In this document: positions 43,321-50,654 of the stretch, in pieces
Position numbering within the stretch: the first letter of the stretch is position 1
Layout of the letters: the number at the start of each line of letters is the position of its first letter
Source: Paractinoplanes rishiriensis
Lineage (GTDB): Bacteria > Actinomycetota > Actinomycetes > Mycobacteriales > Micromonosporaceae
Length of the DNA stretch: 64,000 nt
Direction: 5' to 3'
Assembly: GCF_016862375.1 (NCBI RefSeq)
Contig: NZ_BOMV01000007.1
Span: forward strand, 706,528-770,527
Program-made: the position numbers and the translations under genes
The notes under the pieces: generated by a model
What the model was told of the DNA's origin: nothing
Seen by the model: the letters and a program-made list of their open reading frames with translations, nothing else
The model's database searches: none

Positions 43321-44271
43321 ATGCGAGCGTTACTGGTGGTTAACCCCAAGGCCACCACCACCAGCGAGCGCAGCCGAGACGTGCTGGTCCGGGCGCTGCG
43401 CAGCGCGGTCCACCTGACCGTGGAATACACGAGCCGCCGGGGGCATGCCGCGACGCTGGCACGCGCGGCCGCAGAGAGCGGCGTCGAGGTGGTCGTGACC
43501 CTGGGCGGCGACGGCACGGTCAACGAGGCGGTCAACGGCCTGATGACCGCGCAGTCCGCGCTCGCCGGACTGTCCGGCCCGCGGGCGCACGCCCTGCCCG
43601 CGCTCGCCGTGGTGCCCGGCGGTTCGACGAACGTTTTCGCCCGCGCGCTCGGCCTGCCCCGCGACTGGGTGGACGGCACCAGCGTGATCCTCGATGCGCT
43701 GCGCGACGGCCGCAGCCGGATCATCGGCCTCGGCATGGCCGACGACCGGTATTTCACGTTCGCCGCCGGGGTCGGCCTGGACGCCGCCGTGGTGCGCCGG
43801 GTGGAGCAGTCCCGGCTGCGCGGCCGCCGCTCCACGCCCGCGCTGTACTTCCGCTCGATCGTCGGCCAGATGCTGACCGGCGACGACCGCAAGTCGCCGC
43901 CACTGTCCATCGAGCGCCCCGGCGAGCCGGCCGAGACCGACCTCGGCAACGTGATCGTGCAGAACACCTCACCGTGGACCTATCTCGGCGACCGCCCGGT
44001 CCACCCCAGCCCGACCGCGTCGTTCGATCTCGGACTCGACATCACGGCGCTGCGCCGGCTCGCGGTGACCAGCACCACCCGTACGCTCGCGCAATTGGCC
44101 ACCCGCAAGGGTGACCCGCGCGGCAAGCAGGTGCTGCACCTGCCCGACCAGACCGAGTTCACCGTGGTCGCCAGCCGCCCCCAACCGTTCCAGCTGGACG
44201 GTGACTACCTGGGCGAACGCCAGAAGGTGCGCTTCGTGTCCGTTCCCGAAGCACTACGTGTGATCTGTTGA
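43321..44271 (+). CDS. Diacylglycerol kinase-family lipid kinase
   Basis: A 316-residue DgkB/YegS-type kinase. The nucleotide site is GGDGTVNEAVNGL near 61, with VPGGSTNVFARALG near 98; the substrate region (DRYFTFAAGVGLDA) is present. It phosphorylates diacylglycerol or a related lipid to recycle phosphatidate. The ATG at 43321 has no ribosome site but a TACAGT box 7 nt upstream, so the message is probably leaderless; the longer frame overlaps the divergent membrane gene. Confidence 0.9.
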   Translation: MRALLVVNPKATTTSERSRDVLVRALRSAVHLTVEYTSRRGHAATLARAAAESGVEVVVTLGGDGTVNEAVNGLMTAQSALAGLSGPRAHALPALAVVPGGSTNVFARALGLPRDWVDGTSVILDALRDGRSRIIGLGMADDRYFTFAAGVGLDAAVVRRVEQSRLRGRRSTPALYFRSIVGQMLTGDDRKSPPLSIERPGEPAETDLGNVIVQNTSPWTYLGDRPVHPSPTASFDLGLDITALRRLAVTSTTRTLAQLATRKGDPRGKQVLHLPDQTEFTVVASRPQPFQLDGDYLGERQKVRFVSVPEALRVIC

Positions 44272-44332
44272 CGATCGGGTACAGCATCACGATCCGTTAC
44301 AGAAAGACGGGCAAAAGGTCGGCGCGCGGCCC

Positions 44333-44360
44333 GGGAACCTACTACATTGATGGGAGCGTT
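44333..44360 (+). promoter_or_regulatory. SigR/SigH-type promoter element upstream of whiB1
   Basis: GGGAAC at 44333-44338 and GTT at 44358-44360 are separated by 19 nt; the -10 reads CGTT. This fits the SigR/SigH consensus (GGGAAY and CGTT). It is 315 bases upstream of whiB1, which is far for a single promoter, so it is a lead only. Confidence 0.4.
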
Positions 44361-44572
44361 GGTCATCGGGCTCTGGCGATAACCGCAGAACCGGACAAAG
44401 GGGTCGTGAGCCAGCTCACCCGCGCGGAGAAACTTCCGCCGCTACCCTTGACATCGCACGAGTTCGTGAAAGCATTCACAAGCGATAAGAAGTAACCAGT
44501 TGCTGCTTGCGCGCGTTCCTAATCCAGAAGCGCCGAACGGCACCCGGTAACGCAAAAGCTTGCTGACGCCAC

Positions 44573-44605
44573 GGTGATCAGACGGGCTCCCGCCCGCAGG
44601 TCACC
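44573..44605. promoter_or_regulatory. Nested inverted repeat before whiB1
   Basis: GGTGA (44573-44577) pairs with TCACC (44601-44605), and inside CGGGC pairs with GCCCG around TCCC. It could be an RNA hairpin in the whiB1 leader or an operator. Confidence 0.35.
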
Positions 44606-44674
44606 TACGCGCATGCATAGGTAAACCAGTAACGCGATTTCATTACCCCATCCGAAATAAGGAGTGTTGCCGCC

Positions 44675-44929
44675 ATGGACTGGCGTCACGATGCGATCTG
44701 TCGCGACGAGGACCCGGAGCTGTTCTTCCCGATTGGGACTTCCGGGCCCGCGCTGCTGCAGGTCGAGCAGGCCAAGGCCGTGTGCCGGCGGTGCCCCGTG
44801 ACCGAGGAATGCCTCTCGTGGGCACTCGAGTCCGGTCAGGACGCCGGCGTATGGGGCGGGATGAGCGAAGATGAGCGACGCGCCGTCAAGCGTCGCGGCG
44901 GCCTCCGGGTCGGCGCTCCCACCGCCTGA
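44675..44929 (+). CDS. whiB1: WhiB1-type iron-sulfur transcriptional regulator
   Basis: An 84-residue WhiB-family protein. Four cluster-binding cysteines are present: one in AICRD near 9 and three in VCRRCPVTEEC (37, 40, 46), coordinating a 4Fe-4S cluster that responds to NO and oxygen and mediates binding to the principal sigma factor. The motif GVWGGMSEDERR and a basic C-terminal tail follow. The sequence MDWRHDAICRDEDPELFFP is characteristic of the WhiB1/WblE subgroup. AAGGAG lies 10 nt upstream. It stands alone between the lipid kinase and the sulfur operon. Confidence 0.94.
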   Translation: MDWRHDAICRDEDPELFFPIGTSGPALLQVEQAKAVCRRCPVTEECLSWALESGQDAGVWGGMSEDERRAVKRRGGLRVGAPTA

Positions 44930-44950
44930 ACTATCCCCCCACAGCATTTG

Positions 44951-44977
44951 CGCCCCGGGCCGATCGGCACCGGGGCG
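44951..44977 (+). terminator. whiB1 terminator
   Basis: CGCCCCGG (44951-44958) and CCGGGGCG (44970-44977) pair with a loop that contains GCCGATCGGC; the run TCTTGCTGTTT follows. It starts 22 bases after the whiB1 stop. Confidence 0.85.
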
Positions 44978-45549
44978 TCTTGCTGTTTCCACCCGATTAC
45001 ACAGCGCGCCGAAACCTGAGAACTTCCCGAGAGACCATTTTGATCACCGCCCACACCTCTCCCCACTTTCCGAATTGATCTCGAAATTGCCCGCCCCAAA
45101 CGATTAGCGTTCATTCCCTCACACTCCGCTGTGGACCCCCACCCACCCAAACCCAGCTCCCCACCCGCGTAACGCTCCGCAACCAGAACCCCCAACCCAC
45201 CAAATCCCGACTTGCCAATGTCCCCACCCGAGTGCGAGGAGCCCTCCCTCCCAACCACTCCCCGCCCAAGTCACAGCCCTGAAGCGCACAAGGTGTCCGT
45301 CACCACACCCGGTCGGCCGCCGCTATCCACACCGCGTCTTCCTCCGCCCACGGCCCGCCTTTCCAACCCGGGCTGGCAAGCCGACCGCGCGAGAGCTGCG
45401 CCGGGACTGCGAGATCAGCCCACCGACAAACGGCAGAATCCGCGGACAGACCGTCCCACGCACTCGGAGACGACAGGCGCCCACCTCAACGATCAGCGCA
45501 CCCGGGCGCGATCAGAACGCCGACCCAGCGACGAACCAGCCCACCCCGA
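44978..45549. other. C-rich, G-poor intergenic stretch
   Basis: About 570 bases between two convergent units. It holds no believable gene. From about 45110 to 45330 the plus strand is strongly enriched in C and A and depleted in G, with runs such as CCCCCACCCACCC, unlike the rest of the window. Confidence 0.7.
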
Positions 45550-46308
45550 TCAGGCAGCCGCCAACGGCCGCACCACAGCCGCCTCCACCCGCGCCGCCAC
45601 CAAGCGGGCCACCTCCGGCGCATCGGTCAGCGGCTCGGCCACCACGACCGCCCCCGCCCCCAGTGCCTCCCGCGCCGCCAAGTCATACAGATACCCCGGC
45701 GCCAGGAAATACGCCGCCACCCCGACCCGGCCGGCCCCCGACCGCCTCAGAAGATCCACAGCGGCCCCGGGACGCACCCCCGGACCCGAGACATACCCCA
45801 CCGCGCACGGAAGCCCCAGACGAACGCTCAATGCCCCCGCCACCGCATCCACCGTCTCCCGCGCCGCCGCGTCGCGGGTACCCGCCGCGGCCAGCACCAC
45901 CCCGTCCAGCCCGCGAGCCGGCAGCCGCCGCACCAGGCCGTCGATCAGCAGCGGAGAGACGCCGGCCCACGTTCCCGCCGGGCCCAGCACTGATGCCAGC
46001 GTCACCGACACCGGCAGGTCCGCCGCTTCCTCGAGGACCGCCGGAATGTCCACCCGCCCGTGGTAGGCGTTCGTCAGCAGCAACGGCACCAGCACCGCCC
46101 GCCGCGACGACAGCGACCCCAGCACCGCGAGTGGGCGCGGGCCCGCGTGATCCAGATAGGAGGCGTGCACCTCCCACCTCGGTTGCACCCTGCGCACCGC
46201 CCGGGCCAGCGCCGACGTCGCCGCCGCCGCCCGCGGGTCGCGGCTGCCGTGGGCCACCAGAACCACGGACAGCCGGTCGGCTCGCGAGGTCAGACGTGCA
46301 GGCCGCAT
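45550..46308 (-). CDS. Sirohydrochlorin ferrochelatase/CbiX-type chelatase
   Basis: A 252-residue class II chelatase with two CbiX repeats. The first begins LVAHGSRDPRAAA with the metal-ligand His, and the active region continues with VLVPLLLTNAYHGRVDIP. It likely inserts iron into sirohydrochlorin to make siroheme, the cofactor of the sulfite reductase encoded upstream in the same operon; cobalt insertion for B12 is the alternative. The start at 46308 overlaps the end of cysH by 19 bases; a start nearer VVLVAHG is possible. Last gene of the sulfur operon. Confidence 0.85.
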   Translation of the reverse strand: MRPARLTSRADRLSVVLVAHGSRDPRAAAATSALARAVRRVQPRWEVHASYLDHAGPRPLAVLGSLSSRRAVLVPLLLTNAYHGRVDIPAVLEEAADLPVSVTLASVLGPAGTWAGVSPLLIDGLVRRLPARGLDGVVLAAAGTRDAAARETVDAVAGALSVRLGLPCAVGYVSGPGVRPGAAVDLLRRSGAGRVGVAAYFLAPGYLYDLAAREALGAGAVVVAEPLTDAPEVARLVAARVEAAVVRPLAAA

Positions 46309-47054
46309 TCGGTCTTCTCGAACATGGCCCAGCGGCCCGCGCGCGGGTCCTCGCCGGCCTTCGTGCGGCGGGTGCACGGCCAGCAGCCGATCGAGCCGTA
46401 GCCCTTCTTGAACAGCTCGTTCACCGGCACGTTCCAGCGGCTGATGTAGCGGTCCACCTCGGCCTGGGTCCAGGCCGCGATCGGGTTGACCTTGACCTTG
46501 CCCTTGCGCGGGTCGAAGGCCACCACCGGCGTGTTCGCGCGGGTCGGTGACTCGTCGCGGCGCAGGCCGGTGGCCCAGGCGTCGTAGTCGGCGAGGGCGC
46601 GCTCGAGCGGCTCGACCTTGCGCAGGAAGCAGCACTCGTCGGGGTTACGGGCGAACAGCCGCGGACCGTACTCGCCGTCCTGCTGGCCGACCGTCATGCG
46701 CGGGCGGATCGAGCGCACGTTCACGTTCATCGTGGCGGCCACCGTGTCGCGCACCTTGAGCGTCTCGGGAAAGTGCAGGCCGGTGTCCAGGAAGACCACG
46801 TCCACGCCGGGCGAGACCCGGGAGAACACGTGGGCCACGACGGCGTCGGCCATCGAACTGGTGACGCAGAAGCGCGCGCCGAACGTGTCGGTCGCCCACT
46901 TCGCGATCTCCTCGGCGGGCGCGCCCTCGAGCCGGCGGCCGGCGTCGAGCGCCAGCGCCTCCAGCTCACCCGGGGAGCGGCGGTCGGCAGCCGCACCTTT
47001 TGAGGATCCGCCGATGGTCACGAGATTGAGGGATGTAGCGGCCACGATGGTCAT
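46290..47054 (-). CDS. cysH: Adenylyl-sulfate (APS/PAPS) reductase
   Basis: A 254-residue enzyme that reduces activated sulfate to sulfite with thioredoxin. The cluster motif of APS reductases is present: CC in DECCFLRKVEPL near 147 and CxxC in GSIGCWPCTRR near 226, about 80 residues apart; the catalytic Cys is in the C-terminal ECGLH. That points to an assimilatory, 4Fe-4S APS reductase rather than an E. coli-type PAPS reductase. AGGGAG precedes the ATG at 47054. It overlaps the zinc-ribbon gene by ATGA. The activating genes cysD, cysN and cysC are not in the window. Confidence 0.94.
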   Translation of the reverse strand: MTIVAATSLNLVTIGGSSKGAAADRRSPGELEALALDAGRRLEGAPAEEIAKWATDTFGARFCVTSSMADAVVAHVFSRVSPGVDVVFLDTGLHFPETLKVRDTVAATMNVNVRSIRPRMTVGQQDGEYGPRLFARNPDECCFLRKVEPLERALADYDAWATGLRRDESPTRANTPVVAFDPRKGKVKVNPIAAWTQAEVDRYISRWNVPVNELFKKGYGSIGCWPCTRRTKAGEDPRAGRWAMFEKTECGLHV

Positions 47055-47209
47055 CGGTTCACTCCCTTGGACAGCAACCCGTTGAACTTGACCGTGAACA
47101 CCCGGGCGCAGGAGTGGCACTCCCACGCACCGTGCGAAGCCTCGTTGGGGCGGAGGTCTTCCTCCCCGCAGTAGGGGCAGTACAGGGGCGCTGACCGGGC
47201 GTCGCTCAT
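47051..47209 (-). CDS. 52-residue zinc-ribbon protein in the sulfite-reductase operon
   Basis: A small protein of 52 residues too short for usual gene calling: it starts MSDARSAPLYCPYCGEEDL and has CPYC and CHSC pairs about 18 residues apart, a rubredoxin-like or zinc-ribbon site, with FTVKFNGLL near the end. Its ATG overlaps the sir stop and its TGA overlaps the cysH start, each by ATGA, so three genes are tightly coupled. A protein of similar size sits between sir and cysH in streptomycetes. It may help electron transfer or cluster insertion; unproven. Confidence 0.85.
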   Translation of the reverse strand: MSDARSAPLYCPYCGEEDLRPNEASHGAWECHSCARVFTVKFNGLLSKGVNR

Positions 47210-48900
47210 TTGATGAGCTCCTCGTCAGCGCGTATCACCCAGGTGGCGAACGTCTCCTCGGCCGACGACCGGTCGGCCAGGTAGTTGACGGCCAGGCGCT
47301 CGACGTACCCGGGCAGCTCCTCGGCGGTGGTCTTGAGCCCGCGGACCTTGCGCCCGAACCCGGCGCTGTCGCCCTTGGCCATGCCGAGGGCGCCGCCGAG
47401 GTGCACCTGGAAGCCCTCGACCTGCTCGCCGTGCGCGTTCATCACCAGCTGTCCCTTGAGGCCGATGTCGGCGACCTGGGTCCGGGCGCACGCGTTCGGG
47501 CAGCCGTTGAGGTGAATCGAGATGTCGGTGTCGAAGTCCTTGAGGCGTTCCTCGAGGCGGGCCACCAGCTCCTCGCCGCGGGCCTTGGTCTCGACGATCG
47601 CCAGCTTGCAGTACTCGATGCCGGTGCAGGCCATGGTCCCGCGCCGCCAGGCCGACGCCCGGGCCTCCAGGCCGATCTCGCGAAGTCCCGCGATCAGCGA
47701 CTCGACCCGGTCGTCCGCAACGTCAAGGACAAGGAGTTTCTGGTACGGGGTGAGGCGCACCCGATCGGAGCCGTGCGCCTCGGCGACGTGGGCGAGCCCG
47801 GCCAGCTGGGTGCCGGACGAGCGGCCCACCACCGGCGCCGCCCCGACGTAGTTGCGGCCGTCGCGCTGCTTGTGGACGCCGATGTGGTCGATCGGCCGCT
47901 CCGGCAACTCCGGCGGCGGCCCGTCGACCAGAGCGCGGTTCAGGTATTCCTTCTCCAGGATCTCCCGGAACTTGGCGACGCCCCAGTCGGCGAGCAGGAA
48001 CTTGAGCCGGGCCCGGTTGCGCAGCCGCCGGTAGCCGTAGTCGCGGAAGATCCCGACCACGCCCTCCCAGACGTCCGGGATCTCCTCGAGCGGCACCCAC
48101 ACGCCGAGCCGCTCGGCCAGCCGCGGGTTGGTGGACAGTCCACCGCCGACCCACAGGTCGAAGCCGGGACCGTGCACCGGGTGCTCGACGCCGAGGAAGG
48201 AGATGTCGTTGATCTCGTACGGCGTGTCCACCAGCCAGGAGATCGACGACTTGAACTTGCGCGGCAGGTTGGAGTAGCGCGGGTCGCCGATGAAGCGCTC
48301 GATGATCTGGTCGATCGCCGGGGTCGGGTCGATCACTTCGTCGACGGCCACCCCGGCCACCGGCGAGCCGAGCACGATGCGCGGGCAGTCGCCGCACGCC
48401 TCGGTGGTCTGCAGGCCGACCGCGTCGAGCCGGCGCCAGATCTCCGGCATGTCCTCGACCCGGATCCAGTGCAGCTGGATGTTCTGCCGGTCGGTGATGT
48501 CGGCGCTGTCCCGGGCGAACTCCTGCGAGATCTGCGCGACCGTGCGGAGCTGGGCCAGGTTGAGCGCGCCGCCGTCGATCCGGACGCGGAGCATGAAGTA
48601 CTCGTCCTCGAGCTCGTGCGGCTCGAGCACGGCGGTGCGGCCGCCGTCGATCCCGGCCTTGCGCTGGGTGTAGAGACCCCACCAGCGGAACCGGCCACGC
48701 AGGTCCTGCGGGTCGATCGAGGCGAACCCGGTGTGCGCGTAGATGTTCTCGATGCGGGCGCGGACGTTGAGCGGGTTGTCGTCCTTCTTGATCCGCTCGT
48801 TGGGGTTGAGCGGCTCGCGGTGTCCGAGCGCCCACTGACCTTCGCCGCGCGCCTTACGGGGGCGGGCGGTGGGCCTGGCTGGGGTGCTGCTGGGCGCCAT
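47206..48900 (-). CDS. sir: Ferredoxin-dependent sulfite reductase
   Basis: A 564-residue siroheme and 4Fe-4S enzyme that reduces sulfite to sulfide. Cluster and siroheme ligands: CTGIEYC near 445 and GCPNAC near 487, both with the CxxxxxC and CxxxC spacing of the family. N- and C-terminal ferredoxin-like repeats are complete, including RHDxQ-like TDRQNIQLHW. Nitrite reductase NirA is close in sequence; the adjacent cysH decides for sulfite. GGAGG lies 9 nt before the ATG. Preceded by a leader peptide (49023-49109). Confidence 0.92.
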   Translation of the reverse strand: MAPSSTPARPTARPRKARGEGQWALGHREPLNPNERIKKDDNPLNVRARIENIYAHTGFASIDPQDLRGRFRWWGLYTQRKAGIDGGRTAVLEPHELEDEYFMLRVRIDGGALNLAQLRTVAQISQEFARDSADITDRQNIQLHWIRVEDMPEIWRRLDAVGLQTTEACGDCPRIVLGSPVAGVAVDEVIDPTPAIDQIIERFIGDPRYSNLPRKFKSSISWLVDTPYEINDISFLGVEHPVHGPGFDLWVGGGLSTNPRLAERLGVWVPLEEIPDVWEGVVGIFRDYGYRRLRNRARLKFLLADWGVAKFREILEKEYLNRALVDGPPPELPERPIDHIGVHKQRDGRNYVGAAPVVGRSSGTQLAGLAHVAEAHGSDRVRLTPYQKLLVLDVADDRVESLIAGLREIGLEARASAWRRGTMACTGIEYCKLAIVETKARGEELVARLEERLKDFDTDISIHLNGCPNACARTQVADIGLKGQLVMNAHGEQVEGFQVHLGGALGMAKGDSAGFGRKVRGLKTTAEELPGYVERLAVNYLADRSSAEETFATWVIRADEELIK

Positions 48901-48961
48901 GGCGGCGGTCCTCCGGGCTTCGTGGGCGCACTTGGACGCTCACGGCCACTGGGGAGGCTCG

Positions 48962-49017
48962 TGACATCTGTGTCAGGAGTTGGCCGGCGCGTCTCGCGCG
49001 CCCGAACTCAAATCGGG
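48962..49017 (-). promoter_or_regulatory. Possible attenuator hairpins between leader peptide and sir
   Basis: Three short inverted repeats follow the leader stop codon: CCCGA/TCGGG (49001-49005 with 49013-49017), GGCGCG/CGCGCC (48986-48991 with 48997-49002), and TGACA/TGTCA (48962-48966 with 48971-48975). The first two overlap, so they cannot form together, which is the logic of attenuation. Confidence 0.4.
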
Positions 49018-49022
49018 CGGCG

Positions 49023-49109
49023 TCAGTAAGCCGGACACATAGCGCTGCGGACGCGGCCGTAGTCGACGTGGCGGCGGGCCACGAAGCGGCGGTCAAGAGC
49101 AGCGGTCAT
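49023..49109 (-). CDS. Cysteine-type leader peptide of the sulfur operon
   Basis: A 28-residue peptide, MTAALDRRFVARRHVDYGRV then RSAMCPAY, starting at 49109 with GAGAGG 8 nt upstream. The RRHVD core followed by SA and a single Cys near the end is the signature of the putative leader peptides seen upstream of sulfur and cysteine genes in actinomycetes. It ends 122 bases before sir. Slow translation at the late Cys codon, when cysteine is scarce, would change folding of the RNA downstream; this mechanism is inferred. Confidence 0.78.
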   Translation of the reverse strand: MTAALDRRFVARRHVDYGRVRSAMCPAY

Positions 49110-49223
49110 GTCGGTAAGCCTCTCACGGACAACCATTCTCGGCCAGTACGGTCCAGAATCCGGGAGTGTGTCAGCTACCACCCCGGTGCGACGGTGATAT
49201 TCAGGGGTGTCACCCTGTGGCGC

Positions 49224-50654
49224 GTGATCCGCGTACCCGCCCCGGTCCGCGCTCAGCTGTGCTGGGCGCTGCCGGTGCTGACGGCCGCATTCGTGGTCGC
49301 CTATCAGGCCGCCGAGCCCGAGCTGTGGCGGGACGAGTTCGCCAGTTGGAGTGCGGCCACCCGTACCGGGCCCGAGATTTTCGAGATGGGCCGCCACATC
49401 GACGGTGTCCTGGTCCCGTACTACCTGCTGCTGCATCTCTGGATCGGGTGGTTCAGCGACTCGGCGGCGGCCATGCGGGTGCCCTCGATCGCGGCCATGG
49501 CGCTGACGGCCGGCGCGGTAGCGCTGCTCGGCCGCCGGCTGTGGGGCAACCGGGCCGGGCTGTTCGGCGGCCTGCTGTTCGCGGTGCTGCCGGTGGTGTC
49601 CCGGTACGGCCAGGAGATCCGCGGCTATGCCCTGGCCACGCTCTTCGCCACGGTGGCCACGCTGCTGCTGATCGAGGCACTGGACCGGGCCCGCTGGTGG
49701 CTGTGGGTGGCGTACGGGCTGGCGGTGGCGCTGACCGGGCTGTCCCACCTGCTGGCCCTGCTGGTGCTGGCCGGACACCTGGTGATCGTGGCCAGCACCA
49801 GGAAAGCCGACTGGCGGTGGCTGGTCGCCGTGGGTGGCGGGCTGGCGGTGGTGCTGCCGCTCACCGTGCGCGGCCTGGGCCAGCACGCGGCTCAGCTGGC
49901 CTGGCTGGACCGGGCCTCACCGGCGGCGCTGGCCGACCTCCCCAACGCGATCTTCGAGGCGCCGGTGCTGGGTGGGGCGGTTCCGGCCGTGGCCGTCGCC
50001 GCGCTGCGCCGCGGGCGGGCCTTCGACGCGGGGCTGCTCTGGGCGGCCGTGTTGCTGCCGGTGGGCTTGCTTTACGCGTACGACCAATGGGTTGCCCCGG
50101 TCTTCGTCGGTCGTTACCTGCTGTTCTGCGTACCGCTGCTGTGTGCTCTGGCCGGCACCGCATTGACGGCGCTCCGCCTGCCGCTCGCCCTCGCTGTGCT
50201 CGCGGCTCTGGCCGCCATCGGCGTGCCCGCGCAGGAGAGATTCCGCGATCCGCATTCCCGGTACGCCTATGCCGCGGCCGCCGAGGTGGTGCTGGAAAAC
50301 CAGCGGGCCGGCGACGCGATCGTCTACGCGCCCCGGGACGGCTGGCAGCTGGTGGACGTCGGCCTGGAGTACTACCTGCGGGACCGCGAGCCGCACGACG
50401 TGTTGCTCGCCGCCGACCAGCGCGCGACCCGTTCGCTGTGGGCCGCCGAGTGCACCGACGCGCTGCGCTGTCTCGGTGGCACGTCGCGGGTGTGGGTGGT
50501 GGCGGCCGACAATCTCGACCCGCCGTTCCGGGCCAACCCCACAAACCAGTTGAGGTACGAGGTGAAGGCCGCGCTCGGCGAGTTTGAGCAGCTCGCGGTG
50601 TGGCGGGTGGACGGCTTCACGGTCGCCCTGTTCGTCCGTCCACCGCGGGTCTGA
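49224..50654 (+). CDS. Membrane GT-C glycosyltransferase (GT39/ArnT-like)
   Basis: A protein of about 475 residues with around ten transmembrane helices in the first 330 residues and a soluble C-terminal domain. The first loop carries the conserved acidic motif WRDEFASW (near 30), typical of polyprenyl-phosphate-sugar dependent GT-C enzymes. It probably transfers a sugar from a lipid carrier to an extracytoplasmic acceptor. The start is uncertain: GTG 49224 puts the first helix near the N-terminus, GTG 49194 is an alternative, and the ORF continues further upstream into the sir leader region. Divergent from the sulfur operon. Confidence 0.78.
   Translation: MIRVPAPVRAQLCWALPVLTAAFVVAYQAAEPELWRDEFASWSAATRTGPEIFEMGRHIDGVLVPYYLLLHLWIGWFSDSAAAMRVPSIAAMALTAGAVALLGRRLWGNRAGLFGGLLFAVLPVVSRYGQEIRGYALATLFATVATLLLIEALDRARWWLWVAYGLAVALTGLSHLLALLVLAGHLVIVASTRKADWRWLVAVGGGLAVVLPLTVRGLGQHAAQLAWLDRASPAALADLPNAIFEAPVLGGAVPAVAVAALRRGRAFDAGLLWAAVLLPVGLLYAYDQWVAPVFVGRYLLFCVPLLCALAGTALTALRLPLALAVLAALAAIGVPAQERFRDPHSRYAYAAAAEVVLENQRAGDAIVYAPRDGWQLVDVGLEYYLRDREPHDVLLAADQRATRSLWAAECTDALRCLGGTSRVWVVAADNLDPPFRANPTNQLRYEVKAALGEFEQLAVWRVDGFTVALFVRPPRV

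Larger units (their letters stand above)
44272..44674. other. Long upstream region of whiB1
   Basis: About 400 bases of lower GC than the genes around it and without a convincing gene; a 75-codon frame at 44268 has non-coding composition. It contains a SigR-like element (44333-44360), a -35-like TTGACA at 44447 and a hairpin (44573-44605), so the whiB1 promoter may be complex. Confidence 0.6.

Noticed and set aside
44268..44495. 75-codon frame after the lipid kinase
   Set aside because: TTG start without a ribosome site, composition unlike genes of the window, overlaps the presumed whiB1 regulatory region.
45212..46066. Plus-strand frame opposite the chelatase gene
   Set aside because: Pro/Thr/Arg/Ser-only composition and no start signal; shadow of the minus-strand gene and C-rich gap.
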